Origin: Caldifarciminota bacterium UBA3079
Lineage (GTDB): Bacteria; Hydrothermota; Tepidihabitantia; Tepidihabitantales; Tepidihabitantaceae
NCBI GenBank assembly: GCA_002366635.1
Contig: DFBN01000096.1
Span: 12,732 to 19,792 of the forward strand
Length of the DNA: 7,061 nucleotides
Direction: 5' to 3'
Positions 1 to 6,140 of the stretch are shown here, piece after piece (position 1 is the first letter of the stretch; every line of letters begins with the position of its first letter). Made by a program: the position numbers and the translations under genes. The notes under the pieces were generated by a model. That model made no database searches. It was not told the DNA's origin and saw nothing but the letters and a program-made list of their open reading frames with translations.

Positions 1-1562
1 CCTCGGCCCGGATTCGGATATACATCCAATCGTGTCGCATAAACCTGTAATGGGTGTGTTTCCCTAATTCCGATGCCCGGAATCTGGAACGCAGAGTCAG
101 ACTCGTCATATTGCCAGCCTGGGCCATAAGCAATCGCTACGATGCGGCAGGAATCATGAGGCCCTGGTGGCACAATCCAGGGATAAACCGTGTCGGTCGG
201 AGACAAACCGGTCACGATGGTGTCGAGTTGCCAGCTAGTATCAGAACGCAGGAACAGCGAAACCGAATCGCACCTGGGCGGGTTGAAAGTTTCCCAGCGT
301 ATCCAGCAGGTGTCACCCGGCACAAGGTTCTCGCCGCCGTTGGGATACAGAACCCGGAGAGCCTCAACCTCAAACACCGATGTCTTGCGGCTACCGCCGA
401 CAACAAGGTCATTGTAACCACCGTTGTTCATGTCATGGATATTGACAATAAGGGATTCGTGATGTCCGTGGTCACCTCTCCAGTGCCAGACTTCTTGAAA
501 CAGGTTGTTCCCGACCGCTTTGTACACATAGACGGCGAGCGGCGTTGCCCAGACCAGCTCTTCAACCCCGTCGCCATCGAGGTCGCCGCATTTGCTTAAT
601 GCATAGTTACCGGTAGTGGCCATTGTCTTCTGGTCTATAAATGTTCTCTCATAAGTATTATTTCCGGTTGCCTCCCACATGTAAAGGTAAAAGGTGTTTG
701 TAGGAACAACATAGAAACCAACAAAGAATTCTGGGCGACCGTCCTGGTCCAGGTCGTTTCCGGAAAAAACATCGCCTCCATTGGGAAGATGAACCGTGTC
801 CCGGTAAACCATTTCATACTGGTCATCACCGGTATTCTCATAAACCGAAACCCAGCCCCCGCCCCCCAAGTCGGCAGTTACGAATTCCTTTCTACCGTCT
901 AAGTCGAAATCGCCGAAGGCGAAGTTCCATGCTCCTACTCGCAACCTGCTCCACACCAATACGTTTTGGTTGTTGCCGAGATTCTCCCATATCCCGGTTC
1001 CTATCTGCGGGTTGTGGGTTAGCTTGAGGACTTCATTTCTACCGTCGTTGTCCAAATCAGAGGTGAAGTAAACGGGTTCCATATTAGGGGAGTTATGGTC
1101 ATATCTATACCACCAAGACAGCGATTCAGGATAGGAAAAGTAGTCAGGACTTTCCTGGGTAACTATGAGGTTGTAAAACGTATCAGGGTTTTGGGGGTTC
1201 TCTTCGTTCACTCCCACCAGGTCAGTGAGACCATCCTGGTCAATATCGCCGACATCACAAGGACGGAAGTTGCCAGTTGTGATTCCTGGTGGATAAGGAT
1301 AGGCACCGGTATCAGCAAAGACAAGTTCGTAACGATTTACCGGCCGGTATTCCCAGACTTCCCAGCGAAGAGGGTCTGTTGGATGGATTGTTCCGGTGCG
1401 GAAAATCATTTCTTGTAAGCCATCATGGTCGCTGTCACAACAAATCACCCTCCCAGCAACAGTGCCGACAAGCCCTTCTTGAAGGAAAGTAACCCGCTTC
1501 AATCTGAATTGGGCAAATAGAGAAGAAGTAAAAACGAGCAATAACAGAAAGTTTCTTATCAT
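1..1562 (-). CDS. Secreted FG-GAP/VCBS-repeat beta-propeller protein with Ig-like module and C-terminal sorting tail (C-terminus off the left edge)
   Basis: An open frame runs unbroken from ATG at 1562 to the left edge (520 codons, no stop), so the 3' end is missing. Residues 1-17 form a signal peptide (Arg/Asn start, FLLLLVF core, likely cut after SLFA), so the product is exported. Seven Asp-rich Ca-binding-type loops follow: DSDHDG (43-48), DIDQDG (106-111), DLDNDG (169-174), DFDLDG (218-223), DLDQDG (270-275), DLDGDG (327-332) and a weaker DMNNGG (377-382). This is the FG-GAP/VCBS pattern, and seven copies fit one seven-bladed propeller. Residues about 402-494 begin LYPNGGE and include CWIRW, like Kre9/KNH-type Ig-like modules of secreted proteins. 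The visible end, RLDVYPNPGR (511-520), looks like the start of a FlgD-like/type IX sorting tail. The ligand is unknown; a surface binding or adhesion role is inference. It lies 42 nt downstream of the small secreted gene, in the same frame, with no Shine-Dalgarno just before its ATG. Confidence 0.9.
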   Translation of the reverse strand, partial: MIRNFLLLLVFTSSLFAQFRLKRVTFLQEGLVGTVAGRVICCDSDHDGLQEMIFRTGTIHPTDPLRWEVWEYRPVNRYELVFADTGAYPYPPGITTGNFRPCDVGDIDQDGLTDLVGVNEENPQNPDTFYNLIVTQESPDYFSYPESLSWWYRYDHNSPNMEPVYFTSDLDNDGRNEVLKLTHNPQIGTGIWENLGNNQNVLVWSRLRVGAWNFAFGDFDLDGRKEFVTADLGGGGWVSVYENTGDDQYEMVYRDTVHLPNGGDVFSGNDLDQDGRPEFFVGFYVVPTNTFYLYMWEATGNNTYERTFIDQKTMATTGNYALSKCGDLDGDGVEELVWATPLAVYVYKAVGNNLFQEVWHWRGDHGHHESLIVNIHDMNNGGYNDLVVGGSRKTSVFEVEALRVLYPNGGENLVPGDTCWIRWETFNPPRCDSVSLFLRSDTSWQLDTIVTGLSPTDTVYPWIVPPGPHDSCRIVAIAYGPGWQYDESDSAFQIPGIGIRETHPLQVYATRLDVYPNPGR

Positions 1563-1570
1563 AAGCTTCA

Positions 1571-1594
1571 GGGGAGGCGAATCTTCGCCTCCCC
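1571..1594. repeat. Perfect GC-rich inverted repeat (hairpin) between the two secreted-protein genes
   Basis: The arms GGGGAGGCGAA (1571-1581) and TTCGCCTCCCC (1584-1594) are perfectly complementary and would form a very stable stem with a tight loop. It fills most of the 42-nt gap between the stop of the small secreted protein (1605-1607) and the ATG of the propeller gene (1562). Read on the minus (coding) strand, it is followed by TGAAGCTT rather than a U-run, so it is a poor intrinsic terminator in that direction. On the plus strand it is followed by TTCTTCTTGTTT, which would terminate antisense transcription better. A role as mRNA stabiliser, partial attenuator or dispersed palindrome is possible. 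Confidence 0.8.
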
Positions 1595-1604
1595 TTCTTC
1601 TTGT

Positions 1605-2132
1605 TTACCTCACAAGCACCGCTCTCTTTGCTACTGTAACATCATCCGTTTGCAACCGGTAGAAGTAAACCCCAACCGAAACAGTCCGTCCTCTGGTATC
1701 TTTCCCATCCCAACAAAGATTATGAAGACCTGCTTCTTTATGCTCATTCATCAGTCGTTGCACCAGTCTACCAGAAGCATTGTAAATCTCAAGACAGACG
1801 CTGGCTCGATGAGGAACCCCAAGGATGATGGTTGCCTGACCGGATATGGGATTAGGAGTGATGGTCAGAGACCAGTCTCTGATGCGGGCGGGCGGAAGCT
1901 CGGTGATTGCGCCCGGTAGAATCTGGTCGTCCAGATTGTATCCAGGCATCTCGACGACATCGTAAATGGTGTCGTTGACTGTATCCTGGCTGAACATGAG
2001 CGAATCCTCAGAGAAATCATCGGTTCTGATAAGACTGGAGTGAGCGGCGCTGGGGAGCATTACCAGCGTCAGGGCAATGACACCGAAAGCAATTCCGGTG
2101 CCTTTCGTTGAGCGAGACATAAACGGTAACAT
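1605..2132 (-). CDS. Small secreted protein made almost only of a FlgD-like/type IX C-terminal sorting domain
   Basis: A 175-aa protein. Residues 1-33 form a signal peptide: basic start (MSRSTK), hydrophobic core about 13-27, and SAAHSS cleavage region. Residues about 34-87 are an acidic, low-complexity linker rich in Asp with no recognised fold. Residues about 88-175 match the FlgD Ig-like/Por secretion tail: LTITPNP (89-95), LEIYNASGRLV (114-124), the signature WDGKDTRGR (141-149), VGVYFYRL (153-160) and a final VAKRAVLVR. In known proteins this domain sits at the end of much longer cargo and directs export and surface attachment; here there is hardly any cargo. ATG at 2132 is preferred because AAAGGAGG ends six bases before it; a TTG two codons upstream would touch the Shine-Dalgarno. 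It is the first gene of a likely two-gene unit. Alternatives are a truncated relic of a larger exported protein or a small surface subunit. Confidence 0.82.
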   Translation of the reverse strand: MLPFMSRSTKGTGIAFGVIALTLVMLPSAAHSSLIRTDDFSEDSLMFSQDTVNDTIYDVVEMPGYNLDDQILPGAITELPPARIRDWSLTITPNPISGQATIILGVPHRASVCLEIYNASGRLVQRLMNEHKEAGLHNLCWDGKDTRGRTVSVGVYFYRLQTDDVTVAKRAVLVR

Positions 2133-2138
2133 GCCCAA

Positions 2139-2146
2139 CCTCCTTT
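2139..2146 (-). promoter_or_regulatory. Strong Shine-Dalgarno that fixes the start of the small secreted protein
   Basis: Minus-strand AAAGGAGG, followed by a six-base spacer and ATG at 2132. The spacing supports ATG 2132 over the in-frame TTG at 2138 (zero spacing) and the later ATG at 2120 (18 bases away). Confidence 0.8.
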
Positions 2147-2159
2147 AATAACTAACTTA

Positions 2160-2187
2160 ATTTTACCCCGCCTCAGCCGGTTGTCAA
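2160..2187 (-). promoter_or_regulatory. Sigma70-like promoter for the leftward secreted-protein unit
   Basis: On the minus strand a perfect -35 TTGACA (2187-2182) is followed after 16 bases by TAAAAT (2165-2160), one mismatch from TATAAT. Transcription would start near 2152-2154, giving a leader of about 20 nt that carries the Shine-Dalgarno. This is a consensus match only. Confidence 0.7.
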
Positions 2188-2208
2188 GCCGCCAAATTCC
2201 GTTATCAT
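2181..2208 (+). promoter_or_regulatory. Probable promoter for thiL, overlapping the divergent promoter
   Basis: The plus strand shows TTGTCA (2181-2186), a 16-base spacer and TATCAT (2203-2208). Both boxes are imperfect. The expected start point, six to seven bases downstream, falls at about 2214-2215, on the thiL ATG itself, so the message could be leaderless. The -35 box shares five bases with the -35 box of the leftward promoter. Confidence 0.45.
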
Positions 2209-2214
2209 CAAGGT

Positions 2215-3162
2215 ATGGAAATAGCCCAAATCGGTGAAGCCGCGTTGATTCGTCTAATTGAGAAAACGACCAAGCGACACGGAAAAGTGAGACTCGGCAT
2301 CGGTGATGACGCTTGTGTGCTCAAAGACGGAACAGTAATAACCACCGATGCCTATGAGCAAAGCGTCCACTTTGATACAAGCTATATGACCTTTCGCCAA
2401 ATCGGGACCCGCTGCGCCTGTGCCGCAGTTTCCGATATTGTCGCAATGGGAGCAAGGCCCCGAATTGTTCTGGTCGCCTTGGCCTTGACTCGAAAGATGC
2501 ATACTACCCAGGTGCGCGCGCTTTATCAAGGCATCGAACAAGTCTGTTCTGAACTGGACTGCGAAGTCGTCGGCGGTGACATCATTGCATCAAACCGGTT
2601 GCTCTTGGCAATCACCGCAATCGGGAAGACAAAGAAACCAAAACTCAGGTCTGATACCCATGTCCATGAGAACCTTTATGTAACCGGGAATCTGGGAACT
2701 GCTGAAGCCGGCAGGCTGGTGCTCAAACATGGCCTTCCGCGACAGCACTATTCACAACTGGTCAGACGCCACCTGAAACCGATACCGAGATTGTCGGTCA
2801 TAAAGGCTATCGGCCCGAAGATTCACGGCCTGATTGATATCTCGGACGGCATCGGGACCGATGCCCGCCACCTTGCGGAAAGAAGCGAAGTTCGAATCGT
2901 GCTGGAACCTGAAAGTTTCCCGGTTCTTTCTGAAACCCGCGACTTATGCGCTCGACTGAATATCGACCTGACAAACTTTGCCCTGAGTTCTGGCGAAGAT
3001 TACGAACTGCTTTTCACAAGCCCGAAATCAATCCCGGAAATGGTCGAAAAGGTTCGGATAACCAGAATCGGCCGTGTCGAACCTGGTTCCGGACTCTATA
3101 TGGAACACCAAGGGAAACTAAAGAAAGTCCGAATCCATGGGTATGACCATTTGCTCATATAG
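2215..3162 (+). CDS. thiL: Thiamine-monophosphate kinase
   Basis: ThiL phosphorylates thiamine monophosphate with ATP to thiamine diphosphate, the last step of cofactor synthesis, in the cytoplasm. The 315-aa length is normal for the family. Family motifs appear in order: GIGDDACV (28-35) and TTD (43-45) of the ATP/Mg site; SVHFD (50-54); VSDIVAMGARP (72-82); GGDIIAS (120-126); LYVTGNLGTAEAG; the HLKPIPRL segment before the C-terminal domain; DISDGIGTD (208-216); and SGEDYELLFT (259-268). The N-terminal AIRS-type and C-terminal AIRS_C-type halves both look complete. ATG 2215 is the natural start because the GDD motif is then at the usual distance; it has only a weak AAGG before it and may be leaderless. 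No thiamine biosynthesis genes are adjacent, and there is no room for a TPP riboswitch in the short leader. It is divergent from the secreted-protein unit and followed by a 297-nt gap. Confidence 0.95.
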   Translation: MEIAQIGEAALIRLIEKTTKRHGKVRLGIGDDACVLKDGTVITTDAYEQSVHFDTSYMTFRQIGTRCACAAVSDIVAMGARPRIVLVALALTRKMHTTQVRALYQGIEQVCSELDCEVVGGDIIASNRLLLAITAIGKTKKPKLRSDTHVHENLYVTGNLGTAEAGRLVLKHGLPRQHYSQLVRRHLKPIPRLSVIKAIGPKIHGLIDISDGIGTDARHLAERSEVRIVLEPESFPVLSETRDLCARLNIDLTNFALSSGEDYELLFTSPKSIPEMVEKVRITRIGRVEPGSGLYMEHQGKLKKVRIHGYDHLLI

Positions 3163-3179
3163 ATAACCTGTTGGTAACC

Positions 3180-3227
3180 TGTGGATAAATCAGTGGACAA
3201 ATCCGGGGAAAACCTATGTTTTCCACA
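3180..3227. promoter_or_regulatory. Cluster of DnaA-box-like 9-mers
   Basis: TGTGGATAA (3180-3188) is the exact reverse complement of the classical DnaA box TTATCCACA. AGTGGACAA (3192-3200, two mismatches) and CGGGGAAAA (3204-3212, three mismatches) follow at exact 12-base steps. TTTTCCACA (3219-3227, one mismatch) lies in the opposite orientation. One box is perfect and the rest are degenerate, so DnaA binding is plausible but unproven. Confidence 0.45.
3205..3226. repeat. Inverted repeat downstream of thiL
   Basis: GGGGAAAAC (3205-3213) pairs with GTTTTCCAC (3218-3226) with one mismatch and a CTAT loop. It lies 42 bases after the thiL stop. No U-run follows directly, so it is a weak terminator candidate; it also overlaps two of the DnaA-box-like sites in opposite orientation. 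Confidence 0.5.
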
Positions 3228-3339
3228 CATTCTCTGATACATCTTCCCTTTTTATTGTGATATGTTACCGATACCCCTCTGAAAATAAGAAACGAGCTGT
3301 CATACAGTTACACAATCATGGATATGTCATTTCTTACAC

Positions 3340-3382
3340 TTGACTTTTGAACTTATTGTGGTATAAACTATATTGTTATAAT
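3340..3382 (+). promoter_or_regulatory. Promoter region of nrdD
   Basis: TTGACT (3340-3345, five of six consensus) is followed after 16 bases by TATAAA (3362-3367). A second, perfect TATAAT lies at 3377-3382 with only poor -35 candidates (TTATTG at 3353-3358, 18-base spacer). Transcription would start near 3374 or 3389, giving a leader of roughly 70-85 nt. Confidence 0.6.
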
Positions 3383-3412
3383 ATGGACTATGTCTTTGGG
3401 TTTGCGTGCAGC

Positions 3413-3437
3413 CATGTGGATCTCAGACCAACACATG
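3413..3437 (+). repeat. Small inverted repeat in the nrdD leader
   Basis: CATGTG (3413-3418) and CACATG (3432-3437) are perfectly complementary around a 13-base loop, just upstream of the nrdD Shine-Dalgarno (GGGG 3450-3453). A six-base stem is short and could be chance. Confidence 0.3.
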
Positions 3438-3459
3438 AATATCAGGAAAGGGGAAAATA

Positions 3460-5910
3460 ATGCCAATCTCAGAACATAAGACAAATGAATCACTCAGAAA
3501 AGAATCCGGACAACTAGAACAACCAGACCACACCGCTTATTTCAACCAGGTCACGAAACGGGATGGCAAGATAGCCCCTTTTGACATTGAGAAAATCACT
3601 ACTGCAATTTTCAAGGCCGCGTGTTCGGTCGGCGGCGAAGATAGAAAACTGGCCGAGCAGCTCGCAGAAAAGGTCTGCATCCGACTCCATAATAAGAAAA
3701 CAGCACTTGTCCCGACCGTCGAGCAAATCCAGGATGCGGTTGAAGAAGTTCTTATCAAGGCCGGCCATGCGAAAACTGCCAAGGCATATATCCTTTACCG
3801 GGAAAAAAGAAACCGGGCAAGAATCAAGCGGGCGATTTCAGGTAAGAAAGAAACGACCGAATATGCCCTCTTTGTCCGCACTGTCGGCAAAACCATCCGC
3901 AAATGGGACCGGAAAAGAATCAGCCGTGCCCTGGTGCGCGAGGCCGAACTCTCCCCCGATATAGCCGACAAAATTGCCTCGGAAGTCGAAGATGTTATCG
4001 TCAATTCCAGAATAAAGCACATCACTACCGACCTGATTCGTGAAGTCGTAAATACAAAGCTTATCGAGCATGGTCTTGAGGAACAGCGCAAACGCCACGC
4101 CCGGCTTGGTGTTCCTCTTTATGATGTCGAACGGATTCTGCTTTTCAAGAACAAGGAAAACGCCAATATCCCGCACAACCCCGAAGCCACGAATATGACC
4201 CTGGCCGAATGGATTAACAAGCAGTTCGCCCTTTCATCTGTATTCGACCCGGACATTGCCGATGCCCACACGCGCGGCGATATCCATCTGCACGACCTGG
4301 GTTTTATCAACCGGCCTTACTGCTCGGGCCAGTCTTTGGAATATGTCAAGAAATTCGGTCTCAAACTGCCCAATGCCTTGTCCAATGCCAAACCGGCACG
4401 GCATCCTGAAATACTCCTCGCCCATATGGTCAAGTTTTCTGCCGCACTCCAGGGGCATTTCGCCGGTGCCATTGGCTGGGATGCAGTAAATCTATTCCTT
4501 GCGCCGTTCCTGAAAGGCATGAGCGATAAAGAAATCCATCAACTCGCACAGATGCTCATATTTGAATATTCTCAGCAGAATGTCGCCCGTGGTGGACAGG
4601 CTATCTTTTCCGATATAAACCTCTACTGGGAGATACCAAAACATTTCCAGGATGTTGATGCTATCGGCCCGGGCGGCGAATACACCGGCAAGAAATACAA
4701 GGATTACCTTCAAGATGCCCAGCGTTTTGTCTGGGCGATGTTTGATATCTACAAACAGGGTGATGCTTCTGGCAGTCCGTTCTTCTTCCCGAAGCCTTTG
4801 GTCCATATGACCGACCGTTTCTTCCAGACCCCGGGCTGGCAGGATTTCCTTTATCATATTTCCGATGTCGCCGCCGATAAAGGCAACACCTATTTTGTGT
4901 TCGACCGGGGTGAAACCGCCAAAATCAGCGAATGCTGCCGCCTGAGTTTCAAATTGGAACAGTCCGACATCGACGATGCGGCAACCCCATGGAAGATGCG
5001 CTATTCCGCAATCCAGAATGTAACTATCAACCTCCCCAGAATCGCCTATCGTGCGAACCATAATGATGCGGCCCTTTTTGAACTGCTCAAGACGCAACTC
5101 GAGCTGGTGGCCAAAGCCCATATCCAGAAAAAGGCATTCCTTGAGAAACTCCTTGCGCTCAAGTCTGAAGGCCCGCTAGCGCTTTTGACCATGCACCACG
5201 ATGGGGAATCATACCTCAGGATGCACCGTGCCACTTTCCTCGTCGGCATCCTGGGATTGAATGAAATGGTCCAGTATCATCTGGGCAAGGAACTGCACGA
5301 TTCAGACGAAGTGCTCAGATTCGGACTCAAGGTAAATGCCGAAATGTATCAGGCATGTCACCGACTTTCTGAAAAGTACGGAATACGCTTTGTGCTTGAG
5401 CAAACCCCGGCCGAATCAACCGCATACCGGCTGGCAAAGCTTGACCTTCACTATTTTTCCGACCAGGCCCAGCAGGTGGTAAAAGGAAACCTGGATGATG
5501 AATCGGTCTATTACACAAACTCTACATATTTTAATGTTGGGGAACCGATCGACCCGATCGACCGTGTTTACCGGGAAGGTAAATTCCACGACATGATTGA
5601 AGCCGGTGCCCTGACCCATGTCTGGCTGGCCGATGCCCGTCCGCCCAAAGAATCTGTTGCCAATTTCGTCATCAAGACCTATAGGAACACCCGCAATGCC
5701 CAGATTGCATTCTCTCCGGAATTCACTACCTGCAAGAACTGCATGAAAACCTCGCGCGGCCTTGTCGAAATCTGCCCTTATTGCGGGTCATCAGATGTCG
5801 ACTTCATCACCAGGGTAACCGGGTTTTTCTCAAAGGTCTCGGGTTGGAACGCGGGCAAACGCGCCGAACTCCTGGACCGTCACAAAGACGGACTCAAGAA
5901 CGCCGGCTAG
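3460..5910 (+). CDS. nrdD: Anaerobic (class III) ribonucleoside-triphosphate reductase, catalytic subunit
   Basis: NrdD reduces ribonucleoside triphosphates to deoxy forms using a glycyl radical, and works only without oxygen. The 816-aa protein begins with an ATP-cone (about 27-115; VTKRDGKIAPFD at 31-42), the dATP/ATP activity switch. A second cone-like segment follows (about 135-224), in which KRDG is replaced by TVGK. Catalytic-domain landmarks are GDIHLHDL (273-280), the CSG cysteine C288 (equivalent to T4 NrdD C79), NVARGGQ (374-380) and ECCRL with C492/C493 (the thiyl-radical cysteine region, T4 C290). A zinc site of two CxxC pairs (C758/C761, C772/C775) precedes the glycyl-radical motif RVTGFF with G788, 28 residues from the end as expected. 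The start is ATG 3460, with GGGG six bases upstream. The activating enzyme NrdG is not in the window. The stop overlaps the next gene's GTG by one base, so the two are probably co-transcribed. Confidence 0.97.
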   Translation: MPISEHKTNESLRKESGQLEQPDHTAYFNQVTKRDGKIAPFDIEKITTAIFKAACSVGGEDRKLAEQLAEKVCIRLHNKKTALVPTVEQIQDAVEEVLIKAGHAKTAKAYILYREKRNRARIKRAISGKKETTEYALFVRTVGKTIRKWDRKRISRALVREAELSPDIADKIASEVEDVIVNSRIKHITTDLIREVVNTKLIEHGLEEQRKRHARLGVPLYDVERILLFKNKENANIPHNPEATNMTLAEWINKQFALSSVFDPDIADAHTRGDIHLHDLGFINRPYCSGQSLEYVKKFGLKLPNALSNAKPARHPEILLAHMVKFSAALQGHFAGAIGWDAVNLFLAPFLKGMSDKEIHQLAQMLIFEYSQQNVARGGQAIFSDINLYWEIPKHFQDVDAIGPGGEYTGKKYKDYLQDAQRFVWAMFDIYKQGDASGSPFFFPKPLVHMTDRFFQTPGWQDFLYHISDVAADKGNTYFVFDRGETAKISECCRLSFKLEQSDIDDAATPWKMRYSAIQNVTINLPRIAYRANHNDAALFELLKTQLELVAKAHIQKKAFLEKLLALKSEGPLALLTMHHDGESYLRMHRATFLVGILGLNEMVQYHLGKELHDSDEVLRFGLKVNAEMYQACHRLSEKYGIRFVLEQTPAESTAYRLAKLDLHYFSDQAQQVVKGNLDDESVYYTNSTYFNVGEPIDPIDRVYREGKFHDMIEAGALTHVWLADARPPKESVANFVIKTYRNTRNAQIAFSPEFTTCKNCMKTSRGLVEICPYCGSSDVDFITRVTGFFSKVSGWNAGKRAELLDRHKDGLKNAG

Positions 5911-6140
5911 TGCGACTCAGAATCACGGTTCAGCCCGGGAGCAAAAAAGAGGAAATAATAAAACAGGCTGACGGCACTCTCCATGTCCGGGTCAAGGCAC
6001 CTGCCAGAGAAAACAAAGCAAATGAGGCGGTCATCAGGATAGTTGCACGCTTTCTGGAAATTCCCAAATCTTCGGTCCACATAAAAGCGGGCTTGCATAG
6101 CCGCAGAAAGCTGCTTGAAATCTCTGAGAAATTTCCTTAA
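5910..6140 (+). CDS. DUF167/YggU-family small protein
   Basis: A 76-aa protein. The family pattern is clear: an N-terminal strand ending in VQPGSKKEEI (7-16), DGTLHVRVKAPARENKAN (21-38; the usual 'APa..gkAN' core), a helix through VARFLEI (45-51), then IPKSSVHIKAGLHSRRKLLEI (51-71), matching 'v.ks.v.i..G..sR.K'. The length is typical. Its molecular function is not established; it is a widespread cytoplasmic protein. The start is taken as GTG 5910, which shares its first G with the nrdD stop TAG (TAGTG), because the homologous region begins at once. The frame stays open into nrdD, but no family sequence is present there. No good Shine-Dalgarno is visible, so translation is probably coupled to nrdD. 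Its stop (6138-6140) overlaps the stop of the converging RNase gene. Confidence 0.87.
   Translation: MRLRITVQPGSKKEEIIKQADGTLHVRVKAPARENKANEAVIRIVARFLEIPKSSVHIKAGLHSRRKLLEISEKFP

Larger units (their letters stand above)
3163..3459. other. Intergenic region between thiL and nrdD (297 nt)
   Basis: There is no coding sequence here. The first 65 bases hold DnaA-box-like repeats and an inverted repeat; positions 3228-3339 are AT-rich with nothing I can name; 3340-3382 holds the nrdD promoter; and 3383-3459 is the nrdD leader. No tRNA, riboswitch or clean U-tract terminator for thiL was recognised. Confidence 0.8.

Noticed and set aside
54..599. 181-aa plus-strand open frame
   Set aside because: It is antisense to the propeller gene, has no recognisable domain or ribosome-binding site, and lies where the minus strand clearly codes for FG-GAP loops.
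1288..1296. GGTGGATAA, a one-mismatch DnaA box
   Set aside because: It is isolated inside the propeller coding region, where it encodes ordinary residues, and is best taken as background.
2136..2138. TTG as start codon for the small secreted protein
   Set aside because: It directly abuts the Shine-Dalgarno. ATG at 2132 has the normal six-base spacing.
2188..2214. TPP riboswitch before thiL
   Set aside because: The space between the probable promoter and the ATG is far too short and has no THI-box sequence.
3340..3400. A possible NrdR box in the AT-rich nrdD promoter (near AACTATATTGTT)
   Set aside because: The near-palindrome has its C and G seven bases apart, not nine as in the 16-base NrdR consensus. 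It does not fit when aligned by eye.
4492..5121. 209-aa minus-strand open frame
   Set aside because: It lies entirely inside the nrdD catalytic domain on the opposite strand and has no family features; it is a shadow of nrdD codon use.
5546..5567. Tandem CGATCGACC repeat
   Set aside because: It simply encodes the PIDPID stretch inside NrdD. Two copies in coding sequence need no separate explanation.
5781..5909. A longer N-terminus for the DUF167 protein, starting inside nrdD
   Set aside because: The extra residues are an out-of-frame reading of the nrdD zinc site and glycyl-radical motif. Family similarity begins only after GTG 5910.
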